Origin: Clusia tigrina
Lineage: Eukaryota > Arthropoda > Insecta > Diptera > Clusiidae
Direction: 5' to 3'
Assembly (NCBI GenBank): GCA_920105625.2
Contig: OV050031.1
Location: 79,493,995 to 79,557,994, forward strand
DNA length: 64,000 bases
Below are positions 14,218 to 23,756 of the stretch, piece after piece. The notes beneath the pieces were generated by a model, which was given only the letters and a program-made list of their open reading frames with translations, ran no database searches and was not told the DNA's origin. The stretch's first letter is position 1, and the number at the start of each line of letters is the position of its first letter. The position numbers and the translations under genes are program-made.

Positions 14218-14239
14218 GGGGGGGGGGGGGGGGGGGGGG
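14218..14239 (+). repeat. Longest G homopolymer (22 G)
   Basis: The G-tract after CGATTGGTT reaches 22 consecutive G. The equivalent tract in superrepeat copy 2 (30,534-30,542) has 9. Other long plus-strand tracts: 1,010-1,023 (14), 3,442-3,455 (14), 8,405-8,416 (12), 10,368-10,381 (14), 13,445-13,458 (14), 28,212-28,227 (16), 31,386-31,398 (13), 31,822-31,835 (14), 41,991-42,006 (16), 43,806-43,818 (13), 54,121-54,134 (14) and 55,525-55,539 (15). Exact lengths may include sequencing error. Confidence 0.85.
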
Positions 14240-16100
14240 TCTGGTGCCTTCGCTATGCCTGTATCTACCCCTATCAGCTTCTCTGTAGGCGTGTCAGTCT
14301 CTGCCGCTGTCATTTGGGGGGTCTGCTGCCTTCTCTATTCCTATGTGTACCCCTATCTGCCTCAGTCGGCGTGTCAGTCGGCGTCGCAGCCTCTGTCAGC
14401 GTCTCTGTAGGCCTCTCAGTCGCTGTCGCTGCCGATTGGGGAGGTCTGATGCCTTCTCTATGCCGCTATCGATTGGGGGGTCTGCTGCCTTCTGCCTATA
14501 GCTACCCGTATCTGCCTCAGTCGGCGTCTCAGTCGGCGTCTCAGTCGGCGTCGCAGCCCCTGTCAGCGTCTCTGTAGGCGTCTCAGTCGCTGCCGCTGTC
14601 GATTGGGGGTCTGCTTCCTTCTCCATGCCTATATCTACCCCTATCTGCCTCAGTATGCGTCTCAGTCGGCGTCGAAGGCTCTGTCAGCGGCACTGTAGGC
14701 GTCTCAGCCGTTGCCCCTGTCGATTGGGTGAGTCTTCTGCCTTCTGCTTGCCTATATCTACCCCTATCTGCCTCATTAGGCGCCTCAGTCGACGTCGCAG
14801 CCTCTGTCAGCGTATCTGTAGGTCTCTCAGTCGCTGTCGCTGCCGATTGGGTTGGTCTGATGCCTTCTCTATGCCGCTATCGATTGGGGGGTCTGCTGCC
14901 TTCTGCCTATAGCTACCCCTATCTGCCTCAGTCGGCGTCTCAGTCGGCGTCGCAGCCCCTTTCAGCGTCTCTGTAGGCGTCTCAGTCGCTGCCGCTGTCG
15001 ATTGGGGGTCTGCTGCCTTCTCTATGCCTATATCTACCATTATCTGCCTCAATCGGCGTCTCAGTCGGCGTCGCAGCCTCCTTCAGCGTCTCTGTAGGCG
15101 TGTCAGTCTCTGCCGCTGTTGATTGGGGGGTCTGCTGCATTCTCGATGCCTATATCTACCCCTGTCTGCCTCAGTAAGCGTCTCAGCCGGCGTCGCAGCC
15201 TCTGACAGCGTCTCTGTAGGCGTCTCAGTCGCTGCCGCTTTCGATTGGTTGGGGGGGGTCTGGTGCCTTCGCTATGCATGTATCTACCCCTATCAGCTTC
15301 TCTGTAGGCGTGTCAGTCTCTGCCGCGTCTCTGTAGGCGTGTCAGTCTCTGCCGCTTTTGATTGGGGGGTCTGCTGCCTTCTCGATGCCTATATCTACAA
15401 CTGTCTGCCTCAGTAAGAGTCTCAGCCGGCGTCGCAGCCTCTGACAGCGTCTCTGTAGGCGTCTCAGTCGCTGCCGCTTTCGATTGGTTGGAGGGGGGGG
15501 GGGGGGTCTGGTGCCTTCTCTATGCCTGTATCTACCCCTATCAGCTTCTCTGTAGGTGTGTCAGTCTCTGCCGCTGTCATTTGGGGGGTCTGCTGTCTTC
15601 TCTATTGCTATGTGTACCCCTATCTGCCTCAGTCGGCGTGTCAGTCGGCGTCGCAGCCTCTGTCAGCGTCTCTGTATGCGTCTCAGTCGCTGCTGCTCTC
15701 GATTGGGAGGGTCTGCTGCTTTCTCTATGCCTATATCTAACCCTATCTGCCTCAGTCGGCGTCTCAGTCGGCGTCGAAGCCTCTTTCAGCGCCTCTGTAG
15801 GCATCTCTGTAGGCGTCTCTGTAGGCATCTCAGTCTCTGCCGCTATCGATTTTGAGGTCTGCTGCCTTCTCCATGCCTATATCTACCCCTATCTGCCTCA
15901 GTCGGCGTCTCAGTCGGCGTCGCAGGCTCTGTCAGCTTCACTGTAGGCGTCTCAGCCGTTGCCGCTGTCGATTGGGTGAGTCTTCTGCCTTCTCCTTGCC
16001 TATATCTACCCCTATCTGCCTCATTAGGCGCCTCAGTCGACGTCGCTGCCGCTTTCGATTGGTTGGGGGGGGGGGTCTGGTGCCTTCGCTATGCCTATAT

Positions 16101-16130
16101 TTTTTTTATTTATTTATTTATTTATTTATT
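16101..16130 (-). repeat. (TAAA)n 3' tail of LINE copy 1
   Basis: The plus strand reads a T run (eight T counting 16,100) followed by ATTT repeats. On the element's own strand this is (TAAA)n ending in A residues, the 3' terminus where reverse transcription began. Confidence 0.85.
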
Positions 16131-16485
16131 AATGTTACTAAAGAATACTCTTATTATAATTACAGTTAGTTCCAAGTTCATTTTTACTTACATTAATTAA
16201 TAACAATAATGCCACATTCTGTAGTTCCAAAGGAACTAGAGGCGAATGCGGGTTACATATGATGGAAAAGAAAAACAATTATGTTTACAATTATGTATAC
16301 AAATAAGTTGACATGGGGTCGTTAAAGCAAAGCTTGAACATTAGTTTTAAATTTGATTTTGAGAAACATGGAAAAAAGAAGAAATGAGAAAAATGTTTAT
16401 TTAATATTAATAATAATAATTGCAAACTTAGTTTAATTTAAGGAATTATTTATGAGATAGATTTTTATTTTAGTTAATAAGTCAA
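16131..16485 (-). other. LINE copy 1 3' untranslated region
   Basis: AT-rich stretch between the ancestral ORF end (16,486) and the (TAAA)n tail. It has no open frame of note and contains the hairpin at 16,222-16,238. Apart from that hairpin and short AT-rich runs I see no further structure. Confidence 0.75.
16222..16238 (-). other. Perfect 3' UTR hairpin (7-bp stem, 3-nt loop)
   Basis: TAGTTCC, AAA, GGAACTA form a perfect inverted repeat about 90 bp from the element's 3' tail boundary. Several LINE families carry a 3' stem-loop recognised by their reverse transcriptase, so such a role is plausible but inferred. It is identical in the second copy. Confidence 0.6.
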
Positions 16486-17724
16486 TTAAATTACTACATC
16501 AATAAGCGTATTAACATTTACATAGGATAACTTTAAGAGCCACGATTTCACTTCTCTTAAAAAAACATACTTATTACGAATATATCTAACAGAACTAGGA
16601 AGACAATTAAACAATCTAGGACCAACCGAGGTATAAAATTAAAAGAAATGTTGCAAGTTATGCGGTGGAACTAACGCTAAGCATTGATTATTAATCCTTA
16701 AGTTATAATTCATATAATTCCTATTGACAAGATAACCAGATCTTACAAAAAACAATTTTAAGACTTTAAAATAATAAAGATGTTTAAGAGGTAGGATGTT
16801 CAAATTTTTATACATTGGAAGACTACTTTCATGAATACTTTTTTTGCATATAATTCTTATTGCGTGCTTCTGGACCATTAGTAAAGCTTTAATTTTATTC
16901 ATATGTGTACCGCCCCAGCAGGTCAGACCATATTCCAGATTAGAATGAAATATTCCAAAATATATACATTTAAGTAAATTGATTGAACAATAAGACTTTA
17001 AAAGAAAAAGTTGTCTTATAGCTGCCATTAAGTATCTTTTTAAAGCAATAGAGTGATCTAACCAATTTAATTTCCAATCCACTATCACACCAAGATATTT
17101 AAACGTTTTAACACAATCAATCGGAAAACAACTTGTGGGACAGGTCTCAAGGGAGTCATATGTATATGTATAGTTCGACGAATTACAGATTTCACGGCAG
17201 ATGGAATATTTTTTGCAATTTGCAGAGTGAAAATTAAATACAGGAAGTTTGGTTTCTATACCAGCCACATTAAAAAACATAATTTTTGTTTTGTCACTTA
17301 GAACAAGTTTGTGTGATGTAAACCAGTGTCTCAAGATTTCCAAATCATGATTTAATTCAAGAACAGCTTCAAAAGTTGAATTGCAGGAAAAAGTGCAAGC
17401 CATATCATCAGCAAATGCTATTGTTTTACTAGAAAACTTTTGTGAAAACAGTGAATTTATGAAAATCAAGAATAGGACTGGGCCTAATACTGACCCTTGA
17501 GGTACTCCAATGGTTATATTTGCATAATTACTATAAAAAGTATCAATTTTGACTCTTTGTGCTCTGTGCGACAAATATGACGAGAACCAATTTAAGACCA
17601 TGCCACGAAAACCACATTTAAACAATTTATTTAAAAGAATTTGATGATCAACTGTATCAAATGCCTTAGTTATATCCACGAATACAGCCGCGGAGACTTT
17701 TTTGCAATTCAAACTATTGTAAAT
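16486..17724 (-). pseudogene. Reverse transcriptase fragment of LINE copy 1 (premature stop)
   Basis: Remnant of a LINE ORF2 protein that copies element RNA at the insertion site. The open stretch runs from the truncation point at 17,724; there is no ATG at its start, and the first possible start-like codon is a TTG at 17,712. Counting from that codon: motif A is FVDITKAFD (catalytic Asp13), motif B GVPQGS (69-74), motif C FADD (catalytic Asp102 and Asp103), and a KYLG motif at 205-208. Residues 270-350 have the QKHAIRII and NILPLKHLYYFKVLKLF features of the C-terminal region of CR1/Jockey-type proteins. A TAC to TAA change (plus strand 16,639-16,641) stops the frame after residue 357. The intact copy-2 frame shows the ancestral frame continued about 50 codons to a stop at 16,486-16,488. 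Residues 166-200 carry six cysteines in what looks like an insertion. The endonuclease and RT N-terminus are missing, so it cannot function. Confidence 0.92.
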
Positions 17725-19659
17725 GTATCTACCCTATCTGCCTCAGTCGGCGTCTCAGTCGGCGTCGCAGCCTCTGTCAGCGTCTCTGTAGGCGTCTCAG
17801 TCTCTGCCGCTGTCGATTGGGGGGTCTGCTGCCTTCTCTATTCCTATATCTACCCCTATCTGCCTCAGTTGGCGTCTCAGTCGGCGTCGCAGACTCTGTC
17901 AGCGTCTCTGTAGGCGTCCCAGTCGCTGCCGCTGTTGATTGGGGGGTCTGCTGCCTTCTCTATGCCTATATCTACCCCTATCTGCCTCAGTAGGTGTCTC
18001 AGCGGGCGTCGCAGCCTCTGTCAGCATCTCTGTAGGCGTCTCAGTCGCTGCCGCTGTCGATTGGGGGGTCTGCTGCCTCCTCTATGCCTATATCTACCCC
18101 TATCTGCCTCAGTCGGCATCGCAGCCTCTGTTAGCGTCTCTGTAGGCGTCTCAGTCACTGCCGCTATCGATTGGGGGGTCTGCTGCCTTCTGCCAATATC
18201 GGCGTGGCAGCCTCTGTCAGCGTCTCCGTAGGCGTCTCAGTCGCTGCCGCTGTCGATTGGGGGTCTGCTGCCTTCTCTATGCCTATATCTACCCCTATCT
18301 GCCTCAATCGGCGTCTCAGTCGGCGTCGCAGCCCCTGTCAGCGTCTCCGTAGGCGTCTCAGTCGCTGCCGCTGTCGATTGGGGGTCTGCTGCCTTCTCTA
18401 TGCCTGTATCTACCCCTATCTGCCTAAATCGGCGTCTCAGTCGGCGTCGCAGCCTCTGTCAGCGTCTCTGTATGCGTCTCAGTCGCTGCCGCTCTCGATT
18501 GGGAGGGTCTGCTGCTTTCTCTATGCCTATATCTACCCCTATCTGCCTCAATCGGCGTCTCAGTCGGCGTCGCAGCCCCTGTCAGCGTCTCCGTAGGCGT
18601 CTCAGTCGCTGCCGCTCTCGATTGGGAGGGTCTGCTGCTTTCTCTATGCCTATGTCTACCCCGATCTGCCTCAGTCGGCGTCGCAGCCCCTGTCAGCATT
18701 TCTGTAGGCCTCTCAGTCGCTGTCGCTGCCGATTGGGGTGGTCTGATGCCTTCTCTATGCCGCTATCGATTGGGGGGTCTGCTGACTTCTGCCTATAGCT
18801 ACCCCTATCTGCCTCAGTCGGCGTCTCAGTTGGCGTCGCAGCCCCTGTCAGCGTCTCCGTAGGCGTCTCAGTCGCTGCCGCTGTCGATTGGGGGTCTGCT
18901 GCCTTCTCTATGCCTATATCTACCCCTATCTGCCTCAATCGGCGTCTCAGTCGGCGTCGCAGCCTCTGTCAGCGTCTCTGTATGCGTCTCAGTCGCTGCC
19001 GCTCTCGATTGGGAGGGTCTGCTGCTTTCTCTATGCCTATATCTAACCCTATCTGCCTCAGTCGGCGTCTCAGTCGGCGTCGAAGCCTCTTTCAGCGCTT
19101 CTGTAGGCATCTCTGTAGGCGTCTCTGTAGGCATCTCAGTCTCTGCCGCAATCGATTTTGAGGTCTGCTGCCTTCTCCATGCCTATATCTACCCCTATCT
19201 GCCTCAGTCGGCGTCTCAGTCGGAGTCGCAGGCTCTGTCAGCGTCACTGTATGCGTCTCAGCCGTTGCCGCTGTCGATTGGGTGAGTCTTCTGCCTTCTC
19301 CTTGCCTATATCTACCCCTATCTGCCTCATTATGCGCCTCAGTCGACGTCGCAGCCTCTGTCAGCGTCTCTCTAGTCGTCTCCGTCGCAGCCTCTCTCGA
19401 TTGGGTGGGTCTGCTGCTTTCTCTATGCCTATGTCTACCCCGATCTGCCTCAGTCGGCGTCGCAGCCCCTGTCAGTATTTCTGTAGGCGTCTCAGCCGTT
19501 GCCGCTGTCTATTGGGTGAGTCTTCTGCGTTCTCTATGCCTAAATCTACCCCTATCTTCCTCAGTCGGCGTCTCAGTCGGCGTCGCAGACTCTGTCAGCG
19601 TCTCTGTAGGCGTCTCAGTCGCTGCCTTCTCTATGCCTATATGTACCCCTATCTGCCTC

Positions 19660-19719
19660 AGTCGGCGTCTTAGTCAGCGTCTCAGTCGGCGTCTCAGTCG
19701 GCGTCTCAGCCGGTGTCGC
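19660..19719. repeat. 12-bp subrepeat expansion (5 units)
   Basis: Five 12-bp units from AGTCGGCGTCTT to AGCCGGTGTCGC, followed by the GTCACTGTAGGCGACTCAG monomer type also seen after the expansions at 4,989, 23,246, 41,623 and 47,704 (the 47,704 array has GATTCAG in place of GACTCAG). The link of expanded 12-mers with one monomer type suggests the expansion spread by copying. Confidence 0.8.
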
Positions 19720-19766
19720 AGCCTCTGTCAGCGTCACTGTAGGCGACTCAGCCGTTGCCGCTGTCG

Positions 19767-22700
19767 ATTGGGTTAGTCTTCTGCCTTCTCTATGCCTATA
19801 TATACCCCTATCTGCCTCAGTCGGCGTCTCAGTCGGCGTCGCAGCCCCTGTCAGCGTCTCTGTAGGCCTCTCAGTCGCTGTCGCTGCCGATTGGGGTGGT
19901 CTGATGCCTTCTCTATGCCGCTATCGATTGGGGGGTCTGCTGCCTTCTGCCTATAGCTACCCCTATCTGCCTCAGTCGGCGTCTCAGTCGGCGTCGCAGC
20001 CCCTGTCAGCGTCTCTGTAGGCGTCTCAGTCGCTGCCGCTGTCGATTGGGGGTCTGCTGCCTTCTCTATGCCTATATCTACCCCTATCTGCCTCAATCGG
20101 CGTCTCAGTCGGCGTCGCAGCCTCCGTCAGCGTCTCTGTAGGCCTGTCAGTCTCTGCCGCTGTTGATTGGGGGTTCTGCTGCCTTCTCGATGCCTATATC
20201 TACCCCTGTCTGCCTCAGTAAGCGTCTCAGCCGGCGTCGCAGCCCCTGACAGCGTCTCTGTAGGCGTCTCAGTCGCTGCCGCTTTCGATTGGTTCCTGGT
20301 ACCTTCGCTATGCCTGTATCTACCCCTATCAGCTTCTCTGTAGGCGTGTCAGTCTCCGCCGCTGTCATTTGGGGGGTCTGCTGCCTTCTCTATTCCTATG
20401 TGTACCCCTATCTACCTCAGTCGGCGTCTCAGTCGGCGTCGCAGCCCCTGTCAGCGTCTCTGTAGGCGTCTCAGTCGCTGCCGCTGTCGATTGGGGGTCT
20501 GCTGCCTTCTCCATGCCTATATCTACCCCTATCTGCCTCAGTCTGCGTCTCAGTCGGCGTCGAAGGCTCTGTCAGCGTCACTGTAGGCGTCTCAGCCGTT
20601 GCCGCTGTCGATTGGGTGAGTCTTCTGCCTTCTCCTTGCCTATATCTACCCCTATCTGCCTCATTAGGCGCCTCAGTCGACGTCGCAGCCTCTGTCAGCG
20701 TCTCTGTAGGCCTCTCAGTCGCTGTCGCTGCCGATTGGGGTGGTCTGATGCCTTCTCTATGCCGCTATCGATTGGGGGGTCTGCTGCCTTCTGCCTATAG
20801 CTACCCCTATCTGCCTCAGTCGGCGTCTCAGTCGGCGTCGCAGCCCCTTTCAGCGTCTCTGTAGGCGTCTCAGTCGCTGCCGCTGTCGAATGGGGGTCTG
20901 CTGCCTTCTCTATGCCTATATCTACCCCTATCTGTATAAGTCTGCGTCTCAGTCGACGTCGCAGCCTCTGTCAGCATCTCTGTAGGCGTCTCAGTCGCTG
21001 CCGCTGTCAATTGGGGGTCTGCTGCCTCCTCTATGCCTATATCTACCCCTATCTGCCTCAGTCGGCGTCGCAGCCTCTGTTAGCGTCTCTGTAGGCGTCT
21101 CAGTCGCTGCCGCTATCGATTGGGGGGTCTGCTGCCTTCTGCTTATAGCTACCCCTATCTGCCTCAGTCGACGTCTCAGTAGGCTTCGCAGCCTCTGTCA
21201 GCGTCTCTGTAGGTGTCTCAGTCGCTGCCACTGTGGATTGGGGGTTCTGCTGCCTTCTCTTTGCCTATATCTACCCTTATCTGCCTCGGTCGGCGTCTCA
21301 GTAGGCGCCGCAGCCTCTGCAAGCGTCTCTGTAGGCGTCTCAGTCGCTCCCGCTGTCCATTGGTGGGTCTGCTGCCTTCTCTATGCCTATATCTACCCCT
21401 ATCTGCCTCAGTCGGCGTCACAGTCGGCTTCGCAGCCTCTGTCAGCGTCACTGTAGGCGACTCAGCCGTTGCCGCTGTCGATTGGGTTAGTCTTCTGCCT
21501 TCTCTATGCCTATATATACCCCTATCTGCCTCAGTCGGCGTCTCAGTCGGCGTCGCAGCCCCTGTCAGCGTCTCTGTAGGCCTCTCAGTCGCTGTCGCTG
21601 CCGATTGGGGTGGTCTGATGCCTTCTCTATGCCGCTATCGATTGGGGGGTCTGCTGCCTTCTGCCTATAGCTACCCCTATCTGCCTCAGTCGGCGTCTCA
21701 GTCGGCGTCGCAGCCCCTGTCAGCGTCTCTGTAGGCGTCTCAGTCGCTGCCGCTGTCGATTGGGGGTCTGCTGCCTTCTCTATGCCTATATCTACCCCTA
21801 TCTGCCTCAATCGGCGTCTCAGTCGGCGTCGCAGCCTCCGTCAGCGTCTCTGTAGGCCTGTCAGTCTCTGCCGCTGTTGATTGGGGGTTCTGCTGCCTTC
21901 TCGATGCCTAATCTACCCCTGTCTGCCTCAGTAAGCGTCTCAGCCGGCGTCGCAGCCCCTGACAGCGTCTCTGTAGGCGTCTCAGTCGCTGCCGCTTTCG
22001 ATTGGTTCCTGGTACCTTCGCTATGCCTGTATCTACCCCTATCAGCTTCTCTGTAGGCGTGTCAGTCTCCGCCGCTGTCATTTGGGGGGTCTGCTGCCTT
22101 CTCTATTCCTATGTGTACCCCTATCTGCCTCAGTCGGCGTCTCAGTCGGCGTCGCAGCCCCTGTCAGCGTCTCTGTAGGCGTCTCAGTCGCTGCCGCTGT
22201 CGATTGGGGGTCTGCTGCCTTCTCCATGCCTATATCTACCCCTATCTGCCTCAGTCTGCGTCTCAGTCGGCGTCGAAGGCTCTGTCAGCGTCACTGTAGG
22301 CGTCTCAGCCGTTGCCGCTGTCGATTGGGTGAGTCTTCTGCCTTCTCCTTGCCTATATCTACCCCTATCTGCCTCATTAGGCGCCTCAGTCGACGTCGCA
22401 GCCTCTGTCAGCGTCTCTGTAGGCCTCTCAGTCGCTGTCGCTGCCGATTGGGGTGGTCTGATGCCTTCTCTATGCCGCTATCGATTGGGGGGTCTGCTGC
22501 CTTCTGCCTATAGCTACCCCTATCTGCCTCAGTCGGCGTCTCAGTCGGCGTCGCAGCCCCTTTCAGCGTCTCTGTAGGCGTCTCAGTCGCTGCCGCTGTC
22601 GATTGGGGGTCTGCTGCCTTCTCTATGCCTATATCTACCCCTATCTGTATAAGTCTGCGTCTCAGTCGACGTCGCAGCCTCTGTCAGCATCTCTGTAGGC

Positions 22701-23193
22701 GTCTCAGTCGCTGCCGCTGTCAATTGGGGGTCTACTGCCTCCTCTATGCCTATATCTACCCCTATGTGCCTCAGTCGGCGTCGCAGCCTCTGTTAGCGTC
22801 TCTGTAGGCGTCTCAGTCGCTGCCGCTATCGATTGGGGGGTCTGCTGCCTTCTGCTTATAGCTACCCCTATCTGCCTCAGTCGACGTCTCAGTAGGCTTC
22901 GCAGCCTCTGTCAGCGTCTCTGTAGGTGTCTCAGTCGCTGCCACTGTGGATTGGGGGCTCTGCTGCCTTCTCTTTGCCTATATCTACCCTTATCTGCCTC
23001 GGTCGGCGTCTCAGTAGGCGCCGCAGCCTCTGCAAGCGTCTCTGTAGGCGTCTCAGTCGCTCCCGCTGTCCATTGGTGGGTCTGCTGCCTTCTCTATGCC
23101 TATATCTACCCCTATCTGCCTCAGTCGGCGTCACAGTCGGCTTCGCAGCCTCTGTCAGCGTCACTGTAGGCGACTCAGCCGTTGCCGCTGTCG
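19767..23193. repeat. Tandem duplication of a 1,713-bp higher-order unit
   Basis: Two adjacent blocks, about 19,767-21,479 and 21,480-23,193, align at a constant 1,713 bp (20,369/22,082; 20,616/22,329; 20,912/22,625; 21,213/22,926). Each begins at the GGGTTAGTCTTCTGCC monomer. The second block has a private 1-bp deletion at about 21,908 (GATGCCTAATC). The start of a third copy follows at 23,194 with about 170 extra bases (23,449 matches 21,565 at offset 1,884). Confidence 0.85.
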
Positions 23194-23245
23194 ATTGGGT
23201 TAGTCTTCTGCCTTCTCTATGCCTATATATACCCCTATCTGCCTC

Positions 23246-23317
23246 AGTCGGCGTCTCAGTCGGCGGCTTAGTCGGCGTCTCAGTCGGCGTCTCAGTCGGC
23301 GTCTCAGTCGGTGTCGC
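23246..23317. repeat. 12-bp subrepeat expansion (6 units)
   Basis: Six 12-bp AGTCGGCGTCTC-type units, the second carrying a GGCGGCTT variant. It corresponds to the five-unit array at 4,989-5,048 in superrepeat copy 1, so copy number changed by one or more units after the large duplication. Confidence 0.85.
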
Positions 23318-23756
23318 AGCCTCTGTCAGCGTCACTGTAGGCGACTCAGCCGTTGCCGCTGTCGATTGGGTTAGTCTTCTGCCTTCTCTATGCCTATATA
23401 TACCCCTATCTGCCTCAGTCGGCGTCTCAGTCGGCGTCGCAGCCCCTGTCAGCGTCTCTGTAGGCCTCTCAGTCGCTGTCGCTGCCGATTGGGGTGGTCT
23501 GATGCCTTCTCTATGCCGCTATCGATTGGGGGGTCTGCTGCCTTCTGCCTATAGCTACCCCTATCTGCCTCAGTCGGCGTCTCAGTCGGCGTCGCAGCCC
23601 CTGTCAGCGTCTCTGTAGGCGTCTCAGTCGCTGCCGCTGTCGATTGGGGGTCTGCTGCCTTCTCTATGCCTATATCTACCCCTATCTGCCTCAATCGGCG
23701 TCTCAGTCGGCGTCGCAGCCTCCGTCAGCGTCTCTGTAGGCCTGTCAGTCTCTGCC

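Larger units (their letters stand above)
1..16100. repeat. Satellite array block A (about 121-bp monomers)
   Basis: Uninterrupted tandem satellite that enters from the left edge in mid-array. The monomer has a hexamer-register core (GTCTCA, GTCGGC, GTCGCA and similar), then GTCGATT with a variable G-tract, then a C/T-rich linker containing CTATGCC and TACCCCTATCTGCC. Counting one typical copy gives 121 bp with five G and 122 with six. Copies lacking one AGTCGGCGTCTC block are about 109 bp. A typical unit carries about ten CpG, in sharp contrast with the AT-rich LINE and island. Open frames on both strands are by-products: plus-strand frames give Val-Ser/Val-Gly or Arg/Ser/Cys-rich peptides and the minus strand gives Thr-Pro-Thr-Glu peptides, all changing frame between monomers. 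Position 1 to about 3,870 is a mosaic: 423-1,320 resembles 7,695-8,660, and 2,931-3,460 resembles 30,023-30,530. Confidence 0.95.
16101..17724 (-). mobile_element. 5'-truncated non-LTR retrotransposon (LINE), copy 1
   Basis: An AT-rich 1,624-bp insert with abrupt satellite junctions on both sides. Read on the minus strand it starts at 17,724 inside the reverse transcriptase gene just before motif A. It runs through the C-terminal region, a 3' untranslated stretch of about 355 bp with a perfect hairpin, and a terminal (TAAA)n/A-rich tail abutting the satellite at 16,100. This arrangement (5' truncation, simple-repeat 3' tail) is the signature of target-primed reverse transcription. The left flank ends GCCTATAT and the right begins GTATCTACCC, so any target-site duplication is at most about 3 bp. 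Endonuclease, ORF1 and the N-terminal part of the reverse transcriptase are absent. The motif style suggests the CR1/Jockey group, but the clade is not proven. Confidence 0.93.
3870..19540. repeat. Superrepeat copy 1 (about 15.7 kb, contains LINE copy 1)
   Basis: A long block whose succession of variant monomers recurs in broadly the same order at about 20,414-36,005. Anchor pairs read from the sequence: 4,072/20,616 and 4,368/20,912 (offset 16,544); 7,459/24,350 and 7,943/24,834 (16,891); 11,751/29,063 (17,312); 13,786/30,102 (16,316); 14,807/30,699 (15,892); the LINE (15,761 then 15,737); 18,693/35,159 and 19,282/35,748 (16,466). The offset steps reflect gain or loss of monomers and kilobase blocks. 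A private 29-bp internal duplication near 15,301-15,358 recurs near 31,197-31,254. Boundaries are approximate because both ends lie in similar satellite DNA. Confidence 0.8.

Noticed and set aside
1..16100. CRISPR array, because of regularly spaced similar sequences.
   Set aside because: The whole 121-bp unit is repeated with graded divergence. There are no short identical repeats separated by unique spacers, no cas genes, and the LINE shows the DNA is eukaryotic.
16095..17735. A target-site duplication flanking the LINE.
   Set aside because: Only about three bases (TAT) could be shared between flanks, and the satellite itself is rich in TAT, so this is no better than chance.
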